Part shown: positions 17,018 to 25,842 of the stretch, piece by piece
How the letters are laid out: each line of letters opens with the position of its first letter
How positions within the stretch are numbered: the stretch's first letter is position 1
Source: Pseudomonas huaxiensis
GTDB lineage: Bacteria > Pseudomonadota > Gammaproteobacteria > Pseudomonadales > Pseudomonadaceae
DNA: 64,000 nt
NCBI RefSeq assembly: GCF_003231275.1
Contig: NZ_QKVL01000017.1
Coordinates: 1 to 64,000 of the forward strand
Direction of reading: 5' to 3'
The notes under the pieces: model-generated
What the model saw: only the letters and a program-made list of their open reading frames with translations
Told to the model about the DNA's origin: nothing
Database searches by the model: none
Translations under genes and position numbers: made by a program

Positions 17018-18043
17018 ATGGCACTGCCGCCAGACAAAGGCACCACCTCGATCGGGCTGGTACAGGAGGCGTTGTTCGGCGCGCGGCACAAGGGCGTCGA
17101 CGTGGCATGGGCGCTGCGCCAGGCGCGCATTGATCCGGCGCTGTTGGCGTCGCCTCAGGCACGGGTATCAGCCGCGGGATTCTCGCGCTTGTGGGTAGCC
17201 CTCTCTGATGTGCTCGACGATGAGTTTTTCGCCATCGATCGCCACCCGATGCGGCGCGGCAGTTTCAAGCTGATGTGCCAGCTCGCGCTCGGTTGCGACA
17301 ACCTGGAGCACGCCCTGCGGCGCATGCTGGCGTTCCTTCGCTCGATTCTGGATGACGTGTACGGTGAACTGGTGTTCGACGCGGAGTCGGCGGTCATCGT
17401 TCTCCACGATCACGGCGTGCAGCGCAGGCTGTTCTGCTACGGAACCTGGCTCATCCTGGTTCATGGCCTGCTGTGCTGGCTGGGCAATCGGCGCATTCCC
17501 ATTCAGCGCCTGGACCTGCGGGCTCCACAACCTGAGGATGACAGCGACTACCGGATGCGTTTCTGCGAAAACATCAACTTTGCGGCGCCGGTCTCGCAGG
17601 TGTTCTTCGAGCGCGGCTTTCTTGAGTTGAAGGTGGCCCAGACGCCACTCACCCTGGCGGCATTCCTCAAAGAGTCGCCTGCCAGCATCCTCGTCAAATA
17701 CCGCAATGACGAGAGCATCAGTGCCCGGATCCGGCAACGCCTGCGCGGCCAAAGCCCCGAAGAGTGGCCGGAGCTCGAGGCGCTGGCCAAGATGCTGCGC
17801 ATGTCCTATTCGACCCTGCAGCGCCGGCTGCAGGCCGAAGGGCTCAACTACCAACGGCTCAAAGACAACCTGCGTCGGGACATCGCCATCAATCTGCTCA
17901 GCCAGCCAGGTTTGACGGTAACCGACGTCGCGGCCCGGACAGGCTTCCAGGAAACCAGCGCCTTCCACCGTGCCTTCAAGAAATGGACCGGGGTAAGCCC
18001 CGGCGCCTATCGCCGATCCCAGGGTGAAGACGCCGACCTCTGA
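17018..18043 (+). CDS. AraC-family regulator with arabinose-binding-like sensor domain
   Basis: This transcriptional regulator has 341 aa and a strong ribosome site (GGAAGGAG) before ATG 17018. The N-terminal domain (about residues 20-200: VDVAWALRQARIDPALLASPQARVS, GSFKLMCQLALGCDNLEHAL) is of the Arabinose_bd/OruR type. The C-terminal double HTH includes LEALAKMLRMSYSTLQRRLQAEG and VTDVAARTGFQETSAFHRAFKKWTG. It stands just upstream of a symporter, nitroreductase, ligase and porin on the same strand and is the natural candidate to activate them. Confidence 0.9.
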   Translation: MALPPDKGTTSIGLVQEALFGARHKGVDVAWALRQARIDPALLASPQARVSAAGFSRLWVALSDVLDDEFFAIDRHPMRRGSFKLMCQLALGCDNLEHALRRMLAFLRSILDDVYGELVFDAESAVIVLHDHGVQRRLFCYGTWLILVHGLLCWLGNRRIPIQRLDLRAPQPEDDSDYRMRFCENINFAAPVSQVFFERGFLELKVAQTPLTLAAFLKESPASILVKYRNDESISARIRQRLRGQSPEEWPELEALAKMLRMSYSTLQRRLQAEGLNYQRLKDNLRRDIAINLLSQPGLTVTDVAARTGFQETSAFHRAFKKWTGVSPGAYRRSQGEDADL

Positions 18044-18274
18044 CGGCACGCGACCGGCCTCCCGCGTGTCCGCGCACGCCACCTTCCCTCTCCCTCCTCC
18101 TCTGCCCGCCCACCAAAGACTGCCCGAATCGGTCAATCACAACGATGCCTGCGGGCATGGGCCGCGCCTGCTCACCACCCCTATGATCGGCTCCGCAGGA
18201 CGTCGTACAGCGCGGTATGCCCGATGCCCCACAGTGCACTTCACAAACAAAAACAAGATTGAAGGAGACACGCT

Positions 18275-19603
18275 ATGCAACCGGTGAACGTTTATACGTT
18301 GGCGGCCGAGTCACGCTTCAACCGTTTCCACAGGCTGATTCTATTCTGGTGCGTGCTGATCCTGGTGATCGATGGCTACGATCTCGCGGTAGTCGGCGCG
18401 GCCCTCCCGGCGATCATGAAAGACATGAACATCGACCCGACCAGTGCCGGCATCATGGCCGGCTCGGCGCTGTTCGGCACGATGCTCGGCGCCATTTTCC
18501 TCGGCACCCTGGCAGACCGGATCGGCCGCCCGAAAATGATCGCGTTTTGCGTCGCGCTGTTCAGTCTGTTTACCGCCGCGGCAGGCCTTACCAATGACCC
18601 CGTGAGCTTCAGTGTCATGCGCTTCATCGCCGGCCTGGGTATTGGCGGCGTGTTGCCGGTATGCACCGCGCAGATGGGGGAGTTCTCGCCGCTGAAACTG
18701 CGCACCCGCCTGGTGACGCTGGTCTTCGCCGGTTACTCGGTAGGCGGCATTCTCGTCGCACTGACCGCCAAGCAATTGATCGAAAGCCACGGCTGGCAGT
18801 GGGTGTTCTATATCGCCGGGCTACCGGTGCTGCTGATTCCGTTCATCCTCAAGAGCATGCCCGACTCGATCGGCTACCTGCTGAAGCATGACCGCCAGGA
18901 CGAACTGCGCGACATCGCCCGGCAACTGCGGCCTGACCTGGCGATCGACGACCAGGCCGTGATGACCGGCAACCCGAGCGTGCTCGGCAAGCAGGAAGCA
19001 CCGGTGCGCAACCTGTTCAAGGACGGCCGCGGCTTCAGTACCGTGATGATCTGGGCGGCCTTCATGACCGGGCTGTTCATGGTGTACGCCCTCAACTCCT
19101 GGTTGACCAAGCTGATGGCGATGGCCGGTTTCAGCCTGGGCTCCGCCCTCAACTTCGTCATCGTGTTCAATGTCGGAGCCCTCGGCGGCGGCTGGTTGAG
19201 CGACAAATTCAACATCAAGCATGTGCTGGTGTGCTTCTACCTGATCGGCGCGATCGCCCTGACGTTGCTCGGCTATACCCGCTCCACCAGCCTGCTGTTT
19301 GCGGTGGTGTTCGTGGTCGGTGCCTCGACCCTCGGCACACAACTGCTGGCCTATGCCTATGCCGGCGACTTCTACCCCTCGACCCTGCGCTCTGCCGGCG
19401 TTGGCTTTGCTTCCGGGGTTGGCCGCATCGGCGCGATCGTGGCACCGGTTCTTATCGGTTGGCTGGTGTCCTTGAGCCTGCCGCTGGAGCAGAACTTCAT
19501 GGCGATCAGCCTGGCCGGCCTGATCGGTGCCGCGGCCGTCACCCTGATCAACCAGTCACGCTCCGACTCTGCCGAGGCAAAGGCTGCCGTGGCGTCCAAC
19601 TGA
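18275..19603 (+). CDS. MFS aromatic-acid:H+ symporter, AAHS family (PcaK/BenK-like)
   Basis: This inner-membrane carrier has 442 aa, with AAGGAG well placed before ATG 18275. The DGYDLAVVGAALPAIMKDM segment carries the aspartates diagnostic of the AAHS family, followed by GTLADRIGRPKMI (loop 2-3) and a FIAGLGIGGVLPVCTAQMGEFSP helix 4. PcaK-type members import protocatechuate, 4-hydroxybenzoate or benzoate by proton symport. The nitroreductase and acyl-CoA ligase that follow suggest the substrate is then reduced or CoA-activated; an aromatic or nitroaromatic acid is possible but unproved. Confidence 0.9.
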   Translation: MQPVNVYTLAAESRFNRFHRLILFWCVLILVIDGYDLAVVGAALPAIMKDMNIDPTSAGIMAGSALFGTMLGAIFLGTLADRIGRPKMIAFCVALFSLFTAAAGLTNDPVSFSVMRFIAGLGIGGVLPVCTAQMGEFSPLKLRTRLVTLVFAGYSVGGILVALTAKQLIESHGWQWVFYIAGLPVLLIPFILKSMPDSIGYLLKHDRQDELRDIARQLRPDLAIDDQAVMTGNPSVLGKQEAPVRNLFKDGRGFSTVMIWAAFMTGLFMVYALNSWLTKLMAMAGFSLGSALNFVIVFNVGALGGGWLSDKFNIKHVLVCFYLIGAIALTLLGYTRSTSLLFAVVFVVGASTLGTQLLAYAYAGDFYPSTLRSAGVGFASGVGRIGAIVAPVLIGWLVSLSLPLEQNFMAISLAGLIGAAAVTLINQSRSDSAEAKAAVASN

Positions 19604-19662
19604 ACGGAAAGACCCCGCGAGCCTGCACTTGCCCCCCACACCTGAACCTGTAAGAGATGACT

Positions 19663-20403
19663 ATGAACCGCTTATCACAACCACCACTCTCGGCGCGGCT
19701 ACTAGAGCAGACGGTTGATTGGGCGATCGCCTCGCGCCGCAGCATCAGAGCCTTTCTGCCGACCCCGGTACCCCGCGAGGACATCGAATCGATCCTCGAT
19801 GTGGCGCGCTTCTGTGCGACCGGCGTGAACATGCAGCCGTGGCGCGTTCATGTCATCACCGGGGCAGTGAAGGCACGCTTGTCCAACGCGATCGCCGCGC
19901 TCGACAACGACCCGGCGCTCACTGAAAACCTTGCGGATCCTTACGAGTATTACCCGCGTGAGTGGGTCGCACCCTACGTCGAGCGGCGCCGCCAGGTCGG
20001 CTGGGAGCTGTACAGCCTGCTGGGCATCAACAAGGGCGACAAGCAGCGCATGCATCAGCAGCACGCCCGCAACTATCGGTTTTTCGATGCGCCGGTCGGC
20101 CTGATCTTCACCATTGATCGCGTGCTTCAAGAAGGCAGCCTGCTGGATTACGGCATGTTCCTGCAGAGCATCATGCTGGCCGCTCGCGGCAGAGGACTGC
20201 ACACCTGTCCACAGGCCGCGTTTCTCAAGTACCACGAGGTGATTACCGAGATGCTGGCGATTCCCCCCGAGCACATGCTGGTGTGCGGGATGAGCCTTGG
20301 CTACGCCGACGAAACCCGCATCGAGAACACCCTGGTAACCGACCGCGAGCCCGTCAGCGCATTCGCCACTTTTCATCACAATAACAAGGAGACAACCCCA
20401 TGA
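19663..20403 (+). CDS. Nitroreductase-family FMN protein
   Basis: This FMN-dependent oxidoreductase has about 246 aa. The start is taken at ATG 19663 because AAGAG lies 6 bases upstream; ATG 19657 is two codons earlier. Family features are the RRSIRAFLPTPVP FMN-contact segment, NMQPWRVHVITG, the dimer-core LDYGMFLQSIMLAARGRGLHTC and the C-terminal LGYADE. It overlaps the following ligase gene by 4 bases (ATGA), so the two are translationally coupled. Family members reduce nitro groups, quinones or enones; in this operon it may modify the acid imported by the AAHS carrier. Confidence 0.88.
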   Translation: MNRLSQPPLSARLLEQTVDWAIASRRSIRAFLPTPVPREDIESILDVARFCATGVNMQPWRVHVITGAVKARLSNAIAALDNDPALTENLADPYEYYPREWVAPYVERRRQVGWELYSLLGINKGDKQRMHQQHARNYRFFDAPVGLIFTIDRVLQEGSLLDYGMFLQSIMLAARGRGLHTCPQAAFLKYHEVITEMLAIPPEHMLVCGMSLGYADETRIENTLVTDREPVSAFATFHHNNKETTP

Positions 20404-22052
20404 ACCCTGGTGCCTATGAGAGCGGGCTCGAGCGCAGCCCTGCCAACCACCTGCCCCTCACGCCGCTCGGCTTCCTCGACCGCGCTGCACTGGTTCATCC
20501 ACACCGGCATGCCGTTGTGCATGGCGAGCTGCGGCGAACCTGGGTTGAAACCCGTGAACGCTGCTATCGACTGGCCTCGGCATTGGCCAGCAGAGGTCTG
20601 GGCCAGGGCGACACGGTGTCCATCCTCTCGCCAAACACCCCGGCAATGCTCGAAGCTCACTATGGTGTACCGCTGGCCGGCGCGGTGCTGAACAGCATCA
20701 ACTATCGCCTGGATGCCGAAGGCGTCGCCTTCATCCTTCGCCACGGCGAATGCAAGCTGCTGCTGGTGGATCGCGAATTCGCTACGCTGGCGGCGGCGGC
20801 GCTCGAACTGCTGGAACAGCGCCCGGTGGTGATCGATATCAACGACCACCTTTCGCCCGACGGACCAGCCATTGGCGAAACCGATTACGAGCGCTTGCTG
20901 GCCGGCGGCGACCCTGGCTTCGCGGGTGTCTGGCCGGCCAGCGAATGGCAGCCGATAGCCCTCAACTACACCTCCGGGACCACCGGTGATCCCAAGGGCG
21001 TGGTTGCCAGCCACCGCGGCACCTACCTCATGAGCCTGCTGCAAATGACCAACTGGCCGCTGGCCCGGGCGCCGCGCTACCTGTGGACGCTGCCCATGTT
21101 CCATGCCAACGGGTGGTGTTTCACCTGGGCGATCACCGCAGCCGCCGGCACCCACGTGTGCCTGCGCAAGGTCTCGGCTGAAACGGTGTTCGACGCCATC
21201 GACACGCATGCGGTCGATCACTTCTGCGCCGCGCCCATCGTCATGGCGATGATCGCCAACGCGACCGGCCGCGCCGCCCTGGCGACGCCGGTCCGGGTGC
21301 TGACCGCCGGCTCCCCGCCGCCCGCCGCAGTGCTGCGGGCAGTCCTGGCGTTGGGCTTCGATGTCGATCATGTCTATGGCATCACCGAAGTGTGCGGAAC
21401 ACCGGTGAGCTGTGTCTGGCAAGACGCCTGGGACACGCTGCCGCCCGCTGAGCAGTGCACGTTGCGGGTTCGCCAGGGTGCCCGCGGCGCGGTGTTCGAA
21501 GACCTGATGGTGGCGGACCCCGAGACACTGCAAGCGGTCCCGCGCGATGGCCAGACCACCGGGGAACTGCTGATGCGGGGCAATACCGTGATGATGGGTT
21601 ACTTGAAAAACCCGTCTGCCACCCGACAGGCTTTTTCCGGCGGCTGGTTTCATACCGGCGATGTGGCGGTCGTTCATGAGAACGGCTACATCCAGATCAC
21701 TGACCGCTGCAAGGACGTGATCATCTCGGGCGGCGAGAACATCTCCTCCATCGAAGTCGAAGAAGCACTGCATGCCCACCCCGCGGTACTGCATGCGGCG
21801 GTTGTCGCTCAACCGGACGACAAGTGGGGTGAAGTCCCCTGCGCCTTCGTTGAATTGAAAGCTGGCGTGGAAACGCCCACGCCGCAGGAATTGATCGCGT
21901 TCTGCCAACAACGCCTGGCCCGTTTCAAATGCCCGCAACGGGTGATTTTCGACGAGTTGCCGAAAACTGCCACCGGCAAGATCCAGAAGTTCCTGCTCCG
22001 CCAACGGGCAGGCAGCCGTGACGCGATCGTGCGCCTGGCCTCCGGCGCCTGA
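20400..22052 (+). CDS. AMP-dependent acyl-CoA synthetase (medium-chain fatty acid/AlkK-like)
   Basis: This ANL-superfamily ligase has 550 aa. It carries the P-loop YTSGTTGDPKGVV (about residue 190), the GITEVCG A5 motif, the TGD motif in GWFHTGDVAVV, the hinge DRCKDVIISGGENISS, and catalytic lysine A10 in PKTATGKIQKFLLR. All are intact. The length and the GHRG/ASHRGTY region fit AlkK-like medium-chain or aryl-acid ligases. It is coupled by a 4-base overlap to the nitroreductase and followed by an OprD porin. It should convert the imported acid to its CoA thioester; the exact acid is unknown. Confidence 0.9.
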   Translation: MNPGAYESGLERSPANHLPLTPLGFLDRAALVHPHRHAVVHGELRRTWVETRERCYRLASALASRGLGQGDTVSILSPNTPAMLEAHYGVPLAGAVLNSINYRLDAEGVAFILRHGECKLLLVDREFATLAAAALELLEQRPVVIDINDHLSPDGPAIGETDYERLLAGGDPGFAGVWPASEWQPIALNYTSGTTGDPKGVVASHRGTYLMSLLQMTNWPLARAPRYLWTLPMFHANGWCFTWAITAAAGTHVCLRKVSAETVFDAIDTHAVDHFCAAPIVMAMIANATGRAALATPVRVLTAGSPPPAAVLRAVLALGFDVDHVYGITEVCGTPVSCVWQDAWDTLPPAEQCTLRVRQGARGAVFEDLMVADPETLQAVPRDGQTTGELLMRGNTVMMGYLKNPSATRQAFSGGWFHTGDVAVVHENGYIQITDRCKDVIISGGENISSIEVEEALHAHPAVLHAAVVAQPDDKWGEVPCAFVELKAGVETPTPQELIAFCQQRLARFKCPQRVIFDELPKTATGKIQKFLLRQRAGSRDAIVRLASGA

Positions 22053-22208
22053 GCAGCCGGCAGCGTCGCGGTAAAGGCCTGGCCAGCGCCTTGCGCTGGT
22101 AATGAGCACAACACCCGTCTGACAGCGTTTTTCCCAGCGTTATCACTCATGTTGCCCATTAGCGGCGGCAGGGGTTCATGCACACTAAAACAACAAAAGG
22201 TGCTTGCA

Positions 22209-23471
22209 ATGACGACATACCACGCCCACTTCCTCGTGCCAGTGGCGGCACTCACGTGCGCGCCCCTCGCGTGTGCGGACTTCATCGATGATGCCAAAGC
22301 AAGCCTGGAACTTCGAAACTTCTACTACAACCGCGACTTCCGCAACGACGGCGCCAGCCAATCGAAGCGTGACGAATGGGCGCAAGGCTTCATTCTCAAC
22401 CTGCAATCAGGCTTCACCGAAGGCACGCTGGGCTTTGGCGTGGACGCTCAGGGCCTGCTGGGGCTCAAGCTGGATTCAAGCCCGGACCGCATCGGCTCGG
22501 GCCTTCTGGCGTTCGATTCCCGGCGCAACGTCGAAAACGAGTACGGCAAGTTCACCCTGACGGCCAAGGCAAGGCTCGGCAAGAGCGAACTTCGCCTGGG
22601 CGGCATCAGCCCACTGATGCCGCTGTTGTGGAGCAACAACAGCCGGCTGTTGCCGCAGGTATTTCGCGGCGGCTCCCTGGTGTCCAATGATGTCGATTCA
22701 CTGACCGTCTCGGCGATTCGCGTCAACGCTGTCAAGCAGAGAAACTCGACGGATTTCGAATCGCTCACGACCTTCGGCTATCGCGCCATCGACGCTGATC
22801 ATTTCGATTACCTGGCGTTCGACTACAAGCTATTGCCGACACTCACCCTGAGCTACCACATTGCCGAACTCGCCGACCTGTATCGCACCCACTACGCAGG
22901 CCTCAAGCTCAATCAACCGCTGTCGACAGGCGCCGTCATCGCGGACGTGCGCCTGTTCGACGCCAGGCAAACCGGTGATCAATTGCTGGGTGAGGTGGAC
23001 AACCGCACGCTGAGCAGCTACTTCGCCTACAGCCTGAAAGGTCACACTATCGGCGGCGGTTACCAGAAGGCATGGGGCGATACGCCTTTCGCGTTCGTCA
23101 ACGGTGCAGACACCTATCTGTTTGGCGAGTCGCTGGTCAGCACCTTCACCTCGCCCAACGAACGCGTCTGGTTTGCCCGATACGACTACGACTTCTCAGC
23201 CCTCGGCCTCCCCGGCCTGACGCTGAGCCTGAAGTACGTCAAAGGCGACGATGTCGATCCAGCCCTGCTGACCACCCGCCAGGCGGCGGCCCTGCGCCAG
23301 GAGGCTGAATCGGGCAAAGAGTGGGAACGTGTCACCGATATCGCCTACGTCATCCAGAGCGGCCCGGTCAAAGGCCTCGCGGTGCAATGGCGCAACTCCA
23401 CCAACCGCTCCACCTATGCCGACAGCGCCAACGAAAACCGCTTCATCGTACGCTACACGGTCAACTTCTAA
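22209..23471 (+). CDS. OprD-family outer-membrane porin
   Basis: This substrate-specific porin has 420 aa. The frame opens at 22149, but ATG 22209 starts a clean signal peptide (MTTYHAHFLVPVAALTCAPLACA). The mature N-terminus DFIDDAKASLELRNFYYNRDF is the hallmark of the OprD family, as are WAQGFILNLQSGFTEG and the TERPLPQ-like LGGISPLMPLLWSNNSRLLPQ. The last strand ends in VRYTVNF. OprD relatives (OpdK, BenF) take up aromatic and other carboxylates, so it is the likely outer-membrane entry for the acid handled by the upstream carrier and ligase. Confidence 0.92.
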   Translation: MTTYHAHFLVPVAALTCAPLACADFIDDAKASLELRNFYYNRDFRNDGASQSKRDEWAQGFILNLQSGFTEGTLGFGVDAQGLLGLKLDSSPDRIGSGLLAFDSRRNVENEYGKFTLTAKARLGKSELRLGGISPLMPLLWSNNSRLLPQVFRGGSLVSNDVDSLTVSAIRVNAVKQRNSTDFESLTTFGYRAIDADHFDYLAFDYKLLPTLTLSYHIAELADLYRTHYAGLKLNQPLSTGAVIADVRLFDARQTGDQLLGEVDNRTLSSYFAYSLKGHTIGGGYQKAWGDTPFAFVNGADTYLFGESLVSTFTSPNERVWFARYDYDFSALGLPGLTLSLKYVKGDDVDPALLTTRQAAALRQEAESGKEWERVTDIAYVIQSGPVKGLAVQWRNSTNRSTYADSANENRFIVRYTVNF

Positions 23472-23532
23472 GCCCTCGATCACGGCCTGGCGAGTCAGCG
23501 GAAAAGCGACACGCCAGGCTGCGTCATTGCCC

Positions 23533-23790
23533 ATGAAAGCTGCGGGCCTGTTCGAACGGTTCCTCGGCCTCATTTTTGAAGATTGGGCAGCGGCCCTGAA
23601 AGCTCTGATTACCGACTCCGGTCACGACCCGGCGTTGCGCTCAATCCTTGTGCTCCAGGTTGGCTACCAATGGTCCGCGTACTCGGTGTGGCCCCGCTCG
23701 GCGATGCTGCGCACCTGATGTCGCCATCTGCCGGTGAAGGCGCCAACCTCGGACAGGCATTCGCGAATGGTGGCTTGTGGCCGCTTTCTG
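23533..23790 (+). pseudogene. Remnant of TetX-like FAD-dependent monooxygenase
   Basis: One frame reads LFERFLGLIFEDWAAALKAL then ITDSGHDPALRSI; after a +1/-1 shift near 23670-23690 another frame continues VRVLGVAPLGDAAHLMSPSA then GEGANLGQAF. The GDAAHLMSP-GEGAN segment is the FAD-binding C-terminal signature of TetX-like hydroxylases, in the same order and spacing as in intact proteins. The N-terminal two thirds and the tail are gone, and the remnant runs directly into a perfect hairpin at 23778. It is a decayed fragment, not a gene. Confidence 0.75.
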
Positions 23791-23817
23791 CCTTTCGCGA
23801 CAGGCAGAAAGCGGCCA
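23778..23817. repeat. Dispersed hairpin element with 8-base loop (copy 2)
   Basis: TGGCCGCTTTCTGCCT (23778-23793) and AGGCAGAAAGCGGCCA (23802-23817) form a perfect 16-bp stem around the loop ttcgcgac. It borders the FAD-monooxygenase remnant, and its layout matches the hairpins at 8364 and 27326. It resembles a common Pseudomonas intergenic palindrome. Confidence 0.65.
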
Positions 23818-24040
23818 GAAGCGGACGGTTAGCCCGTGAGTAAATCTGTCAACTGATTACACAACGTACCTATAGGCCTCTCTGTGGCGGCCCTTCATGC
23901 TCCTTGGCACAACGTCAATTGAGGCCAATTGCCATCAATGGTCATATCGGTTAAAACTTCGTATTAACCGGTATCCGTGAGGCGTCCTGCCCGGAAGGAT
24001 TCGTATTTGAGCGGATGAGAAATAGGGACATGGTCGCGCG
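23818..24040. promoter_or_regulatory. Promoter region of the ATPase-nuclease island with inverted repeat
   Basis: This stretch separates the hairpin from the GHKL ATPase gene. It contains CGGTTAA (23948-23954) and its inverted copy TTAACCG (23964-23970) with 9 bases between, a plausible operator for a regulator. A GGGACA sequence lies about 15 bases before the ATG. No regulator gene is visible nearby. Confidence 0.4.
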
Positions 24041-25789
24041 ATGAAAAAATTACATTTCCAAGTGGACTCACGATTGGCAACTCTACTCAGCCAAGAGTAC
24101 TCATCCACTGAGAAGGCATTGAAGGAGCTAGTAGATAACGCTTGGGATGCTGATGCGGAGCAGGTGTCGATCACTCTACCTGCCCCCCTCAGCAATGATC
24201 CAATTTTAGTCATAGATGACGGGACGGGGATGACCGCCCAGGAACTCTCCGCTCATTACTTAAAAATTGCATCTGATCGACGCTCCAAACGCGGCCTGCG
24301 GACGACTGGAAAGCAACGACTAATCAAAGGTCGAAAAGGAATCGGTAAGTTCGCAGGCTTGATGGCTGCATCAGTTATGAAACTGAAAACCCACGCGCGG
24401 AGCAGCGAAGTCAGCTTCACGTTGAGTTTAAAAGCGCTGGAGGAGCAAGCTGATATCGAAAACTTACCAATTGATGCTGAAGTGGTGCCTTGCTCACCAG
24501 AGCTTCACGGCACCACAATAACGCTGTCGGATCTACACCAAGAACTAGCCTACCCCGATGCCAATAAGCTTCGCCAGATTCTTCTCCAAGAGTATGGCAG
24601 ACAGAAAGACTTCAGTATCACGGTCAATGGCAAGCCTCTGGCCATCGACGATCTCTCTGGCACTTATCGCGAAGACAGCACCACTCTACCTGATGCAGGT
24701 GATGTAACCTTGCGCTTCGCCATCAGTGATGCCAAGACCGGTCTACGCCAGCCGGGAATCACGTTGATGGTCGACGGCAAAGCCGTGGGAAAGCCAAGCT
24801 TCTTCGGCCTAGACGAATGCGATGATTTTCCGCCCAAGCTTCTCAGAAAAATGTTTGGTGAAATCGACGCCGATGGGTTGAGCGAACATGTCACTGCGGG
24901 ATGGGATGCTATTGTAGAAAACAGTGAGTTATTCCACCAAGTGTCAGAGCACGTACAGGCGAAGCTTAGGGATGCGTTTGTAGAGACGCACGGAATGGAG
25001 ATGCGTCTGGCTCACGCTCGGTTGCAGAAAACAATTCATGAGCGATTGGCTGGAATGCCAGAGTTCAAGCGTGAGTATGCAGATCGTGCCATCAAACGAA
25101 TCTTGGAAAAGTACTATGACGAAGCCCCTAGCAAAGTCGAGCCAATCGTATTCGTAATTTTGGAAGCACTTGAACGGTCCGACTACCGAATTCTTCTTGA
25201 GCATGTTGCCGATGCAAAGCGTCGTGACATCTCTGCCGTAGTGGACTCACTCAGCGAATTTGGCCTTGCAGATATGGCCTTCCTTGTAGAACAAGCCAAC
25301 GCTCGATCCGCTTACTTAGATCAACTCGAGATGTTGGCAGCAACGACCAACACCCTTGAGGCGACTATGCATCGAGCGATAGAGAACAGCCTCTGGATAC
25401 TTGGGCCAGAGTACTCACTGTTCAGCTCTAACAAGACACTGCAACGCCAGGTGGAAGACTATCTCGGTGACCGGTACATAGGCGAACTCGCCTCCAAACG
25501 ACCTGACCTCCTCCTAAGCGAAGACCTCCATGGAACATATTTGCTGATTGAGTTCAAACGCCCCAGTCATGCACTCAAATACGTCGATTACCAGCAAGCG
25601 ACCAGCTATCGTCATGACTTCGCTAAACATGTCAGCAAACCAATCAAGGTGCTGATAATCGGAGGCAAGCGGTCTGAGGATTTTCCCGCTGCCAACCTCG
25701 AACCTAACGTTTCGGCAATGCTTTTCGTCGATATCTTTTCCACTGCCAGAAGACAAATTCAGTGGCAGTTGCGATCACGTCCGGCGTAG
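24041..25789 (+). CDS. GHKL (MutL/MORC-like) ATPase fused to a PD-(D/E)XK-like nuclease domain
   Basis: This protein has 582 aa and is not recognised as a named gene. The N-terminal GHKL ATPase has every motif: E29/N33 in KELVDNAWDADA, D59-D60-G61-T62-G63 in VIDDGTGM, the lid GRKGIGKF (97-104) and HGTTITL (156-162). A helical middle region follows. The C-terminal domain (about 430-582) carries RPDLLL with D489 and LLIEFKRPS with E504 and K506, the spacing of a PD-(D/E)XK active site. MutL/HSP90-like ATPases joined to nucleases are known from restriction-linked families and anti-phage loci, so a defence role is the leading idea. Base composition is visibly more AT-rich than the neighbours, pointing to transfer. 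An alternative is a DNA-repair ATPase. Confidence 0.8.
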   Translation: MKKLHFQVDSRLATLLSQEYSSTEKALKELVDNAWDADAEQVSITLPAPLSNDPILVIDDGTGMTAQELSAHYLKIASDRRSKRGLRTTGKQRLIKGRKGIGKFAGLMAASVMKLKTHARSSEVSFTLSLKALEEQADIENLPIDAEVVPCSPELHGTTITLSDLHQELAYPDANKLRQILLQEYGRQKDFSITVNGKPLAIDDLSGTYREDSTTLPDAGDVTLRFAISDAKTGLRQPGITLMVDGKAVGKPSFFGLDECDDFPPKLLRKMFGEIDADGLSEHVTAGWDAIVENSELFHQVSEHVQAKLRDAFVETHGMEMRLAHARLQKTIHERLAGMPEFKREYADRAIKRILEKYYDEAPSKVEPIVFVILEALERSDYRILLEHVADAKRRDISAVVDSLSEFGLADMAFLVEQANARSAYLDQLEMLAATTNTLEATMHRAIENSLWILGPEYSLFSSNKTLQRQVEDYLGDRYIGELASKRPDLLLSEDLHGTYLLIEFKRPSHALKYVDYQQATSYRHDFAKHVSKPIKVLIIGGKRSEDFPAANLEPNVSAMLFVDIFSTARRQIQWQLRSRPA

Positions 25790-25842
25790 CTCTCCTCGCC
25801 ATATTAGCAATCACACCCTCAAGGTTTACAGGGAAGTCGAGC

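Noticed and set aside
15656..17089. A 477-codon minus-strand frame across the MFS gene at 15575
   Set aside because: Its product is Gln/His/Arg-rich and has no membrane or domain pattern, whereas the plus-strand frame is a clear 12-helix carrier.
20376..22109. A 577-codon open frame antisense to the acyl-CoA ligase
   Set aside because: It is a shadow of a gene whose ligase motifs are all present; the mirrored product has no family features.
23583..23843. Short open frame over the FAD-monooxygenase remnant as a real small gene
   Set aside because: Half of the conserved family segment lies in another frame, and the tail of the frame is just the translated hairpin.
25762..25842. Upstream extension of the unknown island gene into the ATPase gene
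   Set aside because: The extension overlaps the ATPase coding end in another frame, and its first codon lacks a ribosome site; ATG 25843 is more natural.
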